Positions 50,501 to 62,496 of a stretch of 64,000 bases of DNA are shown one piece after another. Under the pieces are notes generated by a model. It ran no database searches and had not been told where the DNA came from. It saw nothing but the letters and a program-made list of their open reading frames with translations. Source of the DNA: Apus apus (Eukaryota; Chordata; Aves; Apodiformes; Apodidae); NCBI RefSeq assembly GCF_020740795.1, contig NC_067312.1, forward strand, positions 47,315,905 to 47,379,904. The letters are read 5' to 3'. How positions within the stretch are numbered: position 1 is the first letter of the stretch; every line of letters starts with the position of its first letter. Both the position numbers and the translations under genes were made by a program.

Positions 50501-53500
50501 GGTAGCAGACTACATTCACTTAAAATACTTAGACAAGACAAGCAAGATGAATTAAAAATTGATAACTCAGTGAGATTTCTCAATTTGTAACCTTTTGATT
50601 TGTAGACAGAGATTCATGACCCATCTGCGTTCACTGCTGGCTGGTGGACATGCTAAGTGTTACATTCAGCTGCTTTTTGTTTATAGTACTAATGTGATAA
50701 GTTTTCATTAACTTACCACAGATTCTGTACTTTCTGCTCTGTTTGATATCCTGTGAAGTTCTGCACAAGATTGGTGATGAAAGGACCAAGCTGTGCTAGT
50801 GTTTCTGCCATCTCTAGTGTGTCAACTCTAACAGAAAGTCAAAAAAATGTTCTGCTTCCTGCTAATAGCTGGACTACCCTGTTCTTATGTAGGGTCTTGG
50901 TGAATTTATTTTGGTGGACAGAGATGTTAAAATCAAGAAGAAAGGGAAGGTATACAGTCTCAATGAAGGTTATGCGAAGTATTTTGAACCTGCAATGACA
51001 GAATATTTACAAAAGAAGAAATTCCCGGAGGTAAGAAATACTAGCACACTACCCAGTGTACTGTGCCCTGACAAGCCCTGCATTCCATCCAATCTTGGCT
51101 GATGGGGAAGGATTGAAAGGCCTCACTGAGTTCAGCACCATGTAACCCTTTCATGCCATTAGGTCCATTTTGGGTATGTATCTGATGTTTGGTCTTTTGG
51201 TGTTTTGTTTTTGTTTTGTTTGCTTGTTTTAGTTTTGGTGGGGGGTTTTGTTGGTTTTGGGTTTTATTTTGTTTCTTTGTTTGTTTGTTTGTTTGCTTGT
51301 TTGCTTTCCTGGTGTCCTGACATCTTTTATAACTTAGACTTGGGTAAGTAAATTCATAGTTTATCACTGTGTGGAGGAAAATGTGCTGTACATGAAGAAC
51401 CAGGTTTTCCAACAAAGCTCTGGAACTGTTCCAGCAATATGCGGGGTTACCCCTGCTTCCTGTCTCATCTGAATATGCATCTGAGTCCTGTGGGCAGCTG
51501 GGGTTAGATTCCACATACTACCTAAAAGGTACTTGCTGGGATCTGGATGGCATCACCTTCTTCCTGTACATGCTTGTGTCTGAGAAATGCAGTATCACTC
51601 TTGCACTGTCTACTTCCATCATACAGAACACAAATCAAGCCACAGGCTGAAAAAATCACTATGTTTTGTTGTTAAAAGGATTATACTGGATCCTTCTCAG
51701 AGATAAAGCTGAGAACATCCCATATCTGATGAACGTCCTCATGGGGACATACAGCTCTGTAATGGCCTCTAGTCAATGTAAGGAGGACACAACACAACCT
51801 TTTAATGTGGAAAGCTGGAAGCTTGCTGGAAAGTGTAGCTATGTGACCAGCAACGAAATATGGTGACGTGTAACAAACAGCTCAGGACTGAATTTGGGTG
51901 CTATACAAGGGAAATGTAACATGTAAAATTTGTAACCATACTTTTAATTTTAAATATATTAATTTTGAATATTTGAGATTTTTTTGAAACTTCAAAATCT
52001 GCTTTTGTTTAAGCTGTGAGAGAAGCAGAAGCCCACATTACAACTTTCATACTTCCTGAAAACTAATCCACTGGAATAGAGATCTGTGCTTCTCATTCTG
52101 CTCCTGTTATGCTGAGCTATGTGTTCAATATAATGCATTAACACTGGATTTATTAATTTGTGTTTTTGCAAACCACCCAAGTGTTGTTTAAATTAAACTC
52201 TTAAACAAATAATTATCCCCAGGCAACTATAAAAAGACTGAAATATTTCAAGCTCAGTGAAAGACCAGACAGAGTTATTTCGCCACAGGCTCAGTGAGGA
52301 CAGCTCTGTCATGTGATTCACTAAATCCTTAGATTAGGACATAGAGGAAAAACCTCATTTGCAAACACTATTTTATCTCAAGTCTGTGCTTTAAGGAAGT
52401 GCTGTGCTGTGCTAATTTGAGGAAAACCTATTGAAAGCGTTGTTGCTCTAAGGCAACAGAAGTTGGCAGATTGTATTTTTGTTACTTTAAAGCAAACACT
52501 AGTGTAAGGATTATTTGGGGCAGGGGAGGCCTCCTTCAGGGTGCTGAGCAGGCACATAGCTTTGCTGCTGTGAGACATAGGGTTGTCTGTATAAGAAGGC
52601 CCAAGGCATCAGTGTCATGTCCACACAGCACAAGGAAGGGACCTGCCCATCTGAAAGCTTGCTATGAACCTGAGTTTTGGAAAGAGTTCCTTGATTTGAA
52701 AAGGACATCATATTTGCATTGTGGGGGGACAAGAGAGAGGAGGTACTGCCACTCTTCATGGCATCATCTGGAAGCCTTATCAGCTAGAGCGATATTGGCG
52801 CTGGTCCTGCCTGAAGCACTTGTGTGCTTCAGGGAAGCACAGCTTTGGTCTTTGTCTTCCTCTCTACAGCATGCAGAAGGGCAGTGGGGGGATCTGCTGG
52901 ATGCCTCCCTCCTGTGACTTGAGGGAGAACTAACATGTGGGGCATGGGAGATCATGCAGGTCTTGCCCAGGCAGACCACTCTTACCCTATGGCCTGGCCA
53001 CTAGAATCCAAGAGACTAGGCATTAATTACAGCTACTTGTCATTTTCTTATCCTTTTTTTCCCCTTTAATCTTACACCTGTTTCCTCCTTCCCATGTTTC
53101 TGGTAAATATGCTGTTCAGAGGACTCTCTTAACATTGACACAGAAAACCGGAAAGTTAAAAATAAAATGAGCAAACAAAGTAAGATGTTGTCCACAATAT
53201 GTCCTGTATTCTGTATCGCTGTCATTGATGACCAAACATTACAAATCAACGGTTTATATGGAGAGAAGAGATTTTCCCTTACTATTTAATAAAAGCATCC
53301 CAGATCAGACAGTTTGGACTACAAAGCCATGTTTACCTTCAAGGTTTCTTGTGGTCCAGCACTCATCTAAGGTGTCAATTCTGAATTCAAAGTGCTGCTC
53401 TTCTGCTTCAGATCAGCTGTAAACATTTGTCTAGACACATCTCTTCAGGAACAAGAGTCCAGAATTAAGCTAATTTTTTAGCTTCAGTATTACAAAATCT

Positions 53501-56500
53501 CCTGTTGCTTAGCCAGCTTGAAAAACAAGCTGCTATTTGCAAGCTTGCCTGTAATGCAACTTGTTTACCGCAGTCTGCACTGTATAGCAGTCACTGCTCG
53601 GCCAGGAACTGTTTCTGCACAGATTTTACTGAGTCCTTCCCAAGGTGTGTTCTTCCTTCACTAATGCTTGCAGAGCCCTAGCTTCTAGCTGGCACTGTTT
53701 CACTGATGGTAGAACTCAGAAACATGCTGTGGGCACCATCATATTTTGCTATTCCAAACATTTTTATCTTTTCTTCCTATGGCCACAAGGGAAATTGAGT
53801 CTCATCACAGCATTGAGAGCCATGCAGTGGAGACCCCCTGGTTAAGGATTTATCTTAGCAGTGCCATCAAAAACTTACCAACAGCACACTTCAGCATGAA
53901 GCATCCTTCTGCCAGTCTGCCCAGCTGTGCCTTAGTGGTACACAAAAGCTAATAAAACACTGTGCTTTTGTTACCATAACTGTAGAAAATACTTTTTCCC
54001 CCTCTACTTTCCTAGTCATCATAGTTAAAAGAGAAAAACATGGTCTTGTTCTGCTGTGGTGGAACATAGCTGTCAGAAACTAGTAGAATATGGAAGTGAG
54101 AAAGTTACTTCCATCATGTTGTGAAGAAAAAAAATGACAGGACCTATCCTTTATGAGCCATCTTTGTTCCTCAGAGTTAGGCAAAGAAAAGCAGTGGAAA
54201 GGATGAAACTAAGCAGTCGCAAGTTACTCAAACACCATGGACGCTGACAAGGGAATGTCAATGTTCTCCAACTCTTTCATTAGCCTCAGCTGAACCAGTG
54301 CAAAGTGCTCACTGGGCAAACACACAGCTTAGCATTACTTAGAACTTGGGATTAATTCCCCTAGCATTCACACTCTGTTACTTTGTTTGAGAATAAAGCA
54401 AAGGCAATATGCCAACATGCATGCTACACCTATTAACTTTCTCCTTTCTTAAAAAATGCGTGAGTGACCAAACTGGAGAAACAAGAAGCAACATTTCTGG
54501 TAACTAAAAGCACCATTTATTGCTCCCATGAAGGCAGCTGGATGCTAAGGGAAGTGAATATTTTATTTCAATCTGTGTTTCAAGTGATAACAGTACCAGA
54601 ATAGAGGAGTTTTTCATCTATATTTTTCTCAGCACAGTGTTTCTAGCAGGTGAATTTCCATCAGAGTAAGAAGTAACGAATTGTCAGTAGCCTCTCAGTA
54701 GCCCCACATAACACTGCCCACATATAAATGGCCTGCATGCAAATAGGAAATCCAACATATCCCAAACATACCTGATTATTTGTGCCCAGGTAGCTCAGCT
54801 GTGGAATTCATGGTCAGTAAATTTTATACATGTGAGTTACACAGTCCTTCTTTGATAATGTCACAGAAGCAGTCCTTAGCAGCATGTTTCAGGGCCTGCT
54901 TATGGGTGATACTATGACTTTTCTTAATGTTTAAGAAATTTTTCTTAAGATTTGTTTCATCACCCTCTGAAACCATGAAAGAGAGCTCTTCCTTTGATTG
55001 CATTTTGAAAGATAATTTTAGACCGTAATCACAACTTTCCCTGAAAACTATCTTCTCTTAAACTGCAAACCTGCTTTGGTCTCTTTTTAACACCTGTTAA
55101 GGGTGGTTTTTTTCGACCTCAGATTTCTACAGTTGCAAACTCACACGTGCAAGCAGCTGTGAGATGGAGAAACAATAATTTGAAAATTATTTGAGGGTAA
55201 GCCATGAAAAATAAGGGATAAAATACTTCAAAGCATTTTTTCACTTATGGCTGGAAGTAATATGGCCAGGTTTACACAAAACTAAGTATCAGAGTTCCAG
55301 GCTGTGTCTCATCCATCTTGTCTTTCATACTTGATATTGTTTTACTCTGAATTTTCAATAGTTCTCCTAAGAAGAAGAATTCTCCTAAGACAGAATTCTG
55401 GAAAACAGCACAAGTACAGTTGAACAAGGGTTCTCTGTTCCAGTTTTACTACCAGCTGTATCAAATATCCAAGTCTTACATTTAGTGGCTTAGCACTCAG
55501 CCTCCTAACATTCTGTTGCATTATTTAGTGTAATTTCCTGAAAGTCTCTTCCCACTTTAAAAGAGAGTAAATATAAGAACTTCACAGTTCTGTAGAACAA
55601 TTTGAAAAAGTGATTTGGAAATAGAATTATGCTTTTCTCTTTTGTTTTCCTCCCACTTGGGGATTTTTTTCTCCCAGTTAACCTCATTATTTTGCTGGGA
55701 AGGGTGCCTAACATGTGACTTCTGAAGGTCTTGGAGCTGGCATTGCTGAACAAGCTCTGTACATATTTCTCTGCATCTAGTATCAACATAAAGCGAGCTT
55801 TGTAGAAAGTACTGAGATCTTTTATTAGACAACTGATCTAGACAGAAAAAAACATGCAGAGGTGTCTTCAAACTTCTAAAATTGCCATACACAGATATAT
55901 ATGTGTATTAAACGTTCATGAAGTCCCAGTCTCTAGTAATTTTCTGAGGAGATGCAAATTTCTCCTGTGTTTCATTGAAGACAGCTTGAGAGATACAAGA
56001 AAACCAACAGACTTCTTGGCTTAGTATCTTTCAAAAAGCTTTCCTTCAGTTTACATTTGTGTTGTGTATCTCCCCTTCATGAAAGTATGGCGAGGTGTTG
56101 GTTTTCTTGGGTGGAGCTTATGTGTTGTATGTCACTTTTATTTGCTCAAGACACCTTGCTTGTCATCTGTATTTCCTACCTTACCATTTTTATGACCAGC
56201 AAACATGAAACTGATATCAATACTTTCCTGATTGCTGTCACTAAAATGACCTCTCCTTCAACAACATTGATCTCCAAGCTGAGAGCAAGGAAAATTATAC
56301 TAATAGATAAACTGCTATTTTTTGAGCTAAGATACAGAATGAATGCTATGACCAATTTCACAATTTGACAAATAATTTAGAAGGAAAAAGCTAGAGTCCT
56401 CTGGGATCCATGTGGACATGCAGTCAAAAGCAACATCCCTCCTCATGCCCTGGATTAAGAACAGGTGAAGGATCAACAGCAAAATTTTCACTCATTCTTG

Positions 56501-59500
56501 GCAGCCCTTGCTGTTTCACAGGATGGGGGTTGGTACCAAATTGTGCACTCAAATTACAGGGACTGTGGTTTCCATACTGTGAATGCAGCTCTTTAAAGTG
56601 CTTATTTTAGAAGCTGATAGACATCACTATGCTTACAAAAAGGCTAACCTTAAGGCTGGTTTAGGCATTTACAATGTCTGTAAGCAGCCATTGATTTAAG
56701 CAGCTTTGGTTTCTATTTTATAACAAAATTACATTTTGCCATGCTACCAGCAGCCTAGCCTGGTAGATTTAATGCTTTACTCTGTGTTTTTCAGGATGGC
56801 AGTTCCCCGTATGGTGCCAGATATGTGGGCTCCATGGTAGCTGATGTTCATCGCACACTGATGTATGGTGGGATCTTCATGTATCCTGCTAATCAGAAGA
56901 GTCCTAAAGGAAAGGTAAACCATTTTCCTTATTCTCCGGTGGACTTAATTAACTGAATACCTCTGGTTTTCCCAGTGATATAAAGGAATAGTTTATTTAT
57001 ATAAACAGATAATTTCCCATCCCTGGAGAAAATGACTAATGGATATGATGGCCAGCAATCAAATTTATGTGAGAAATGTAGGCAATTGCCAATTTAGGCC
57101 AGGAATCTTACTGTGTGCTTTTATGTTGCTAATTAGTCAAATGTTTTCCACTGCAACCAAGGGCTTTATTCATTTTTCTAAAGAGAAACATTTCAGTACC
57201 AGAGAAACATTTCAGTACCAGAGAAACCTGTTGAGATACCTATGCACAACTGGCAGATACAACACAGGCCTAAGGAAGAACTCTGCACTTTATACTGGCA
57301 ACTAGACTCCAGGTGGGAAACACTGAATTCCAGAAAGCTTTGTCCAATGTTAGACAACTAAGTTTGCCTACCTACTGTTTACAAAGGATACTGAGCTTAT
57401 TTGCACCAGCCCTGGTGACAAAGAAACACAAGCTTCTACTAGCTGATCTGAAAAACTCCGTCTCTGAAAGGGGAGTTGCATGTGTGCTGAGATCAGTATT
57501 CTTGGAAGAGATGATTTCCCACTTGGACTCCTGTACAAACACACAGGACCTAATGCAGTACAATGCAATGCAGTGAATCCCTGAATCTCCTGGGCCATAG
57601 ATAATAGCCAACTTCAGCTTTTCTCCTGCAGTATCAGATATCCTTATTATCAAACTTCTAAACAAACATGTTTTAAAAGAGATCTGGTTATACAGCTGAT
57701 CTGTGGACCACCAGTAACCTGCAGGTCATGCTTAGCAAATGATTGGTATGAGTAATATATTGGTCATAGCATTTTGACCCCAAAACCACCTTCTTTCCTG
57801 GTCAATACAATACTTAAAACCTTGTATCCAAATGTTTTTCTATCCTTTGTTCATATGTGAAGGAATTTGCCCTCATAAAATTACTTTCCCCATCTCCCAC
57901 ACTGGGATAAGGACACCATGATGTTTACAGTTCTTTAGAGAGAGAGGACTACTAGTTCCATCCTGGTAAGCATGTATTTATCATAATAAAAGCAGCGCAA
58001 AGTGGTCTGGGAAGAGAATGGAAGAGGAAAAGAACTCTCTTCAGACACAAAACAAAAAATGTCTGCATGTTTGTCCAGGCAAATTTGATTTAAATATTTG
58101 ACACAGCATCCGAGGAAACCAAACCAAACCAAACTAAACTCCATTAAACAGTGTGGATCTGTTTGTGTATCAGATCAAGAGATAAAAAAAGGAATTTGTT
58201 GTGTGTAGGATAAGTAAGTGTGCTGACTAGCCTCTTCAAATTAAATTTTTGTTTTGCAACCTGTTAAACCATTGTTGAGGAGAAAAGATTAGAAATAGGA
58301 CAAAATAAAAAATGTACAGAGAACTTAATAAATTTCTAGAAATCAGGATTTCTGCACAATTAGCCTACACTGACTATTAGACTAATCTGACTTGCACTGC
58401 CATAGTAGACTGAGTAATGAAAGAAGCAAAACTGTACTATCATTACAAATAAAAGTTTTCTTCTTTCCCTCTCAGTGTGCAGGTGTATACAGTTCTTTTC
58501 ACAGAATCCTCTTCTTGTTGGAGAAATAATGCCTTTGTGGCAGGTGCCTTAATCGTAAGCCCTCCTGAAAGACCACTGTGAGGAAGCAGATGACACTGGA
58601 ATTGATCCTGAGACTTTAGAGCAAATGTAAATGATATGCATGTAGGCCTCTGCATATAGAGCTATTTCTTTAAGTGAAAGAAATAATAAGAACAAAATGC
58701 CTGAAGGAAAACTGCTTTCCTTAAGCCATGTAGTCACAGTTAAGCAACAAGAAACTGAATATGTGGTTCCACATATTTTCCGTTTTCTGGCTCATCTTCC
58801 AAAAGCTGCCCAAGCACTTTGGAGAACAACAAAGGCTGTTGGTCTTATGTTTCCTATCAGATGGAATCCTTGTACCAGAAGTAGCACATCAGTGGGCTTT
58901 AAAGATAAGAAGGAAGGTAATATGTGCTATTTCAGTTTGTGATGTATCTGGTTTTATTATAAAGGGTGATAAAGGAATGACGGGTAGTCAACTCCTATGT
59001 CTGACACACTTCTTTGTCTCCATGTATGGTTGCAATCTGTCATGCTTCCTTTTCCTCAGAAAACACTGTCTCTTTTACAGATGAAAAGCCCTTTTAACAT
59101 CATATGTATTCATTTTGTACTATGTACAACTATGTACTAAAATAAATGTACTGACATTGTACATGACCACCTCACAGATCATCAAAGATTCAACTAAACC
59201 TGCAGAAATAATTTCTGTTAGAAATTACCAGTTATCATCTTCTAAACACAGAAACCTTTTGCATTTGTCCCAAGTAAGTTTGCGTTCCACTTGAACACAG
59301 GCAACTCACAGATAACATTTTCAAAGATGTGAACAGATGCCAGGGTTGAAACCAAACATGCCTCTATAAAAAAAGGGAAAATTTGCTTTTAATAATTACT
59401 GCAGTTACTTCTCAAAACAGTCACCATCTATGAGTTCAGGCCACTAATAACTACTGACATTTCTGAAGGCTGAAATAAAATCCTGAAATTTGAAGCTGGG

Positions 59501-60169
59501 AGCATCAAGTTTCAAGCTCCAAAATATCCTGACCAAACACAACACAATTACTCCAAGCTTTGAGGTAACACATAAAGCCTGTACAGGATGAGAGATTTTG
59601 GCTTTTCTTTCCCAGCATTGTTAACTTAGCTGAATTAACTGTTTTGCTGATATCTATGAGCTCAAAGGCTACTTTTGACATTTTTGAAGAAATGCAGTTT
59701 CACTGCTGCTGCCCATCTGTCCTGGTTTGAGGACATCAGGCTTAGAAATGATGGTGGTCATGCTTGGATGCAGGGTCAGTACCGTCTTCCTCGAATCAGA
59801 AGGTGTAAAAGGAGGAGAGAAAAGTAGCAGGGGCTGTTATGGAGACATCGCTGCCTCAGTCAGTTGATGTTTGGTTCGAAATTTTCCAGAATCACAAAAC
59901 AAAGGTTAGGTTCTGCTAAGTCCTTTGGTGTAATTTCCTTCAAAGGCACTCACATGTTCCTTCTTTCGTTCTAGCTCAGACTTCTTTATGAGTGCAACCC
60001 TATGGCTTTCATCATTGAGCAGGCAGGTGGGATGGCAACGACAGGGACTGAGGCAGTGCTGGATGTGAAACCTGAGAGTCTTCACCAGAGAGTCCCTCTT
60101 ATCCTTGGTTCTCCAGAGGATGTGCAAGAATACCTTGCTTGTGTACAGAAACACCAGAAGAGTAGCTAA
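41367..60169 (+). CDS. FBP2: Fructose-1,6-bisphosphatase 2 (muscle isozyme), seven coding exons
   Basis: Encodes a 340-residue muscle FBPase, which hydrolyses fructose 1,6-bisphosphate in glycogen synthesis from lactate; in mammals the isozyme also binds aldolase and enters the nucleus. The CDS joins 41367-41539, 43896-44058, 44973-45065, 49550-49690, 50893-51030, 56795-56914 and 59975-60169, all GT-AG and in frame. Muscle-type marks are Lys21 (human 20), Glu71 (human 69, linked to calcium sensitivity), LSTGQGV, the basic KKKGK (205-209) and a C-terminus reading [14 protein letters not shown]. The catalytic set is intact: D76, E99, E100, [15 protein letters not shown]245, E282. Odd points are an extra Ala28 in the AMP loop, Lys142 for human Arg140, and Gln112 just before the AMP-binding G-K-Y. 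Human FBP2 has 339 residues. Intron 5 (5.8 kb) is the longest. Confidence 0.97.
42459..42520 (+). repeat. T/G-rich simple sequence in FBP2 intron 1
   Basis: Low-complexity run of T interrupted by G (gttttttggttgg... ttttgttttgtttttgtttt). Confidence 0.8.
43101..43185 (+). repeat. Polypyrimidine low-complexity tract in FBP2 intron 1
   Basis: An almost pure T/C tract with a run of 18 or more T near its centre. It lies about 700 bp before exon 2. Confidence 0.85.
43896..44058 (+). CDS. FBP2: FBP2 coding exon 2
   Basis: Encodes residues 58-112, including [18 protein letters not shown] with Glu71 (human Glu69, muscle type), D76, and TEED (E99, E100). It ends KDKQ, so Gln replaces the usual Arg. 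The donor CAG|gtctgt is weaker than average. Confidence 0.95.
44973..45065 (+). CDS. FBP2: FBP2 coding exon 3
   Basis: Encodes residues 113-143, starting [17 protein letters not shown] and ending FAIYKK. Lys142 replaces the AMP-contacting Arg140 of human FBPases. Pro replaces Ser in CLAPIGT. The acceptor is tttag and the donor AAG|gtaaga. Confidence 0.96.
47446..47612 (-). mobile_element. CR1 3'-end fragment in FBP2 intron 3
   Basis: Begins with four repeats of the reversed CR1 microsatellite (atcatagaatcatag) followed by reversed CR1 3' sequence (ggtttgggttggaggggacc and accaggctac). Opposite in orientation to FBP2, about 170 bp. Confidence 0.9.
49550..49690 (+). CDS. FBP2: FBP2 coding exon 4
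   Basis: Encodes residues 144-190: [16 protein letters not shown], the conserved [12 protein letters not shown], then [14 protein letters not shown]. It has the ordinary 141-bp length. The acceptor is ctcag and the donor CCG|gtacag. Confidence 0.95.
50893..51030 (+). CDS. FBP2: FBP2 coding exon 5
   Basis: Encodes residues 191-236, starting [11 protein letters not shown] (Gly where human FBP2 has Ala). It contains the KKKGK basic motif, which in mammalian FBP2 acts as a nuclear import signal, then [11 protein letters not shown], and ends KKFPE. The donor is GAG|gtaaga. Confidence 0.95.
51187..51308 (+). repeat. (GTTT)n-type degenerate microsatellite in FBP2 intron 5
   Basis: G/T-only sequence for about 120 bp; the clearest tandem part is (TTTG)n at 51271-51306. 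On the other strand it yields a spurious open frame rich in Lys, Asn and Gln. Confidence 0.9.
56795..56914 (+). CDS. FBP2: FBP2 coding exon 6
   Basis: Encodes residues 237-276: [19 protein letters not shown], then [18 protein letters not shown]. Arg245 and Tyr246 are the substrate-contacting pair. The acceptor is tttcag and the donor AAG|gtaaac. Confidence 0.96.
57183..57229. repeat. 19-bp tandem duplication in FBP2 intron 6
   Basis: GAGAAACATTTCAGTACCA at 57183-57201 is repeated exactly at 57202-57220, and a third partial copy (gagaaac) begins at 57221. Confidence 0.9.
58117..58140. repeat. (AAACC)n microsatellite in FBP2 intron 6
   Basis: Three AAACC units followed by two AAACT units. Confidence 0.8.
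59975..60169 (+). CDS. FBP2: FBP2 coding exon 7 (C-terminal)
   Basis: Encodes residues 277-340 and the TAA stop, from [19 protein letters not shown] to a C-terminus ending QKHQKSS. Metal ligand E282 is present. The acceptor is ttctag. Confidence 0.96.
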   Translation, partial: LRLLYECNPMAFIIEQAGGMATTGTEAVLDVKPESLHQRVPLILGSPEDVQEYLACVQKHQKSS

Positions 60170-60690
60170 AGCCTTTTCCACAGCAGACCTTCCTCATGTG
60201 TCTTTGGTCTACAGGAAAACCTGTACCTGTCAAGATGGTGGACTCTAGCAACTAGCACCCACCTCTCAGTGAAAATCCCACTTTATAAGAAGAAGAAAAA
60301 TAGTAAGAATGTTTGTTGGGAAAAACATAAATTTCATTTCTCCTTGCAGACAAATGTAAAAATCCTTTAACTCTGATCTATGCAGTGCAAATGCAGACAG
60401 AAGTCTGATTATTAAACAGAAGCAGCTTACTTTATGTATTATTAACAAAAGGAAGTGGATTGTGTCAGTATTCTCATTTGATCTGAAGCTTTACATGTGA
60501 TATGACATGGTTGGCGTTCTTTGAGACTTCATTTTCACATCAACATTTCCAATGCCACTAACTAACTGGATTTTCTACCAGCGGATTTGTTGCAGGTGCT
60601 TTTTGTTTCATCAGCCCTGAGAAGACCAAAAATGTTGTGCCGTCTGAAACGGTATTTTTAAGATCCAAGTTATATATGTCTGCCATAATT

Positions 60691-60696
60691 AATAAA
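60691..60696 (+). terminator. FBP2 polyadenylation signal (AATAAA)
   Basis: A canonical AATAAA lies about 520 bp after the FBP2 stop. It implies a 3' UTR of roughly 540 bp, with cleavage near 60710-60720. Confidence 0.65.
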
Positions 60697-61796
60697 GATT
60701 AAAAGGCTGCAATGTTGCTGTGATATTTCTGTTCTCAAAAGAACAAGAATATGCCTTGTGTTATTTACAGATAGGCAACCTTCAAAGGTACAAATTACAA
60801 TAAACTGCTGCTATGGACTTGACACATCATGCATATTCTTGTTTACCCATTGTCCTCTGCAACAGAAGACAAGCTATTGCCACAAAGCCACTGTTACATC
60901 TCCATTTTCTTTTACTTTGAAAGGTTCTCAATTCAGATTGAATCTTGCTTGGCCTTTCATACATACTACACTGCAATTCCTAGCCATCTCCAGCACACCC
61001 ATCCTGTTGGTGCCCTAACATCATGTGTCACACTTGACACTGTCTAAGGAGAGTGGGAATCAGCTCTGAAACGAGCAGGCATTCACTGACCAAGGAGAGA
61101 AAAAAATTATTAATGAAAATAAATACATTATTATGTTTAGTGGTAAGGGTGTGAAAACTGGGGTTTAGGTCACTTTAAGTATTAGACATTCTGATACCTT
61201 TATAGCCCTCCTGTCTCACTATATGGCCTTTTTTTTTTTGGCACTCATCTTCCTGTAAGCAACTATTGCCCCGTCTCCACGCCTCTAGCCACACTGGTAG
61301 AAGACTTTATCACGAATACACTGTGTCTTGCATTAGGACATAGATAGGAGTTAAATTACTCCTGCCAAGAAAATTAAAATCGTGTTCCATTATTCATAAA
61401 GAAGAGGCAAACATTTATAAATCAAGGCAGACAGAAAATTATACAGGACAGGTATTTACCCTTAGGTATTGTTATCCCAGGATAACAAACTGAGGATGTG
61501 ATTTCAGTACTGCTTCAGATATCAAAGCACTCCTTCTGCAGGTCTTTATCTGACACTCTTTAAAGCAATAACAATGCTACAACAACCGCCTAGGATCAGC
61601 AAGAACAGTGTGTACTTGTTTATTCTGTTCCTTGTCATGTGGTTCCTGAATCTCTGCTACCAACAGCAAACACATGCAACACTTAAATCCTGGAGAAAGA
61701 GGAAGCAGAAAAACACTGTGAGGGTTTAGGTAGTAGCTGTATACTGGATAATGTAATTGTGCACTCTGTCAATGAAAGCTAGTGAATTAACTTTCC

Positions 61797-61818
61797 TGAA
61801 AATAAAATAAAATAAAAT
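61797..61818. repeat. (AAAAT)n microsatellite
   Basis: About four tandem AAAAT-type units in the intergenic DNA after FBP2. Confidence 0.85.
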
Positions 61819-62465
61819 GCACCCAATGCACATGTGCATGTATAGATATATGTTTATACAAATATTTAATGCATACAAGGTCACTCTGTCTCCCCACCTC
61901 AATCTCCATATAAGAACACAAATAATTGTTGATGCCACCAGTTTATTGAGAAACTCTATTGCATTTTTTTTTAATCAGAAGCCTAAAACCAAGCATAATT
62001 CAAGCCTAGCCTAGTAAGCTAACAGTACCAGTACTGCAGCAGAAGAAAGATCACTTGTAACTTGGTCTTGCTTCCAAGGGGCCAAGAGAAATTATCAAGA
62101 TTGAAGCAAGAACAGGGACTTGGTACTTCCCAGTGTAACAACAGGGCTTCTAAAAACAACCTCTTTTTATAGGAATTCTGAAAGAAGGTTTGTACTGTGG
62201 TAGGCATACACAATCTGGTGACTAAGATCCATGTCCCTGTGCAGGCAGTTAAACTATGTATCTCTGCAATGCAACGTGTCAGTCATTCAGTGCCCTGGTG
62301 CCAGCATAGCAGCACCTAAACTGCCTTCATGTAAGCATGATTTCACAGCAAAACCTGTCTATAATCCCATCTGTTAGCCTTCCCATGTTAGCAGGAAGAG
62401 CTAGAACCAGGGTAACTGATCTGACAAATAGCTGCAGTTTGCTGGCTGTTGATGCTTAAAAAGAA

Positions 62466-62496
62466 TCTATTCTGTGATTCTATTCTGTGATTCTAG
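62466..62496 (+). repeat. CR1-tail-like microsatellite (ATTCTGTG)n without a CR1 body
   Basis: Two copies of attctgtgattct resemble the 8-bp terminal repeat of CR1, but the preceding bases show no CR1 3' sequence. It may be the relic of an extremely short CR1 insertion. Confidence 0.45.

Noticed and set aside
51041-51514. 157-codon open frame on the - strand rich in Lys, Asn and Gln
   Set aside because: Translation of the degenerate (GTTT)n microsatellite in FBP2 intron 5.
59727-59745. TGTCCTGGTTTGAGG resembling the first bases of the avian LTR
   Set aside because: Only about 14 bases match; the following sequence does not continue as LTR and there is no matching end or target duplication.
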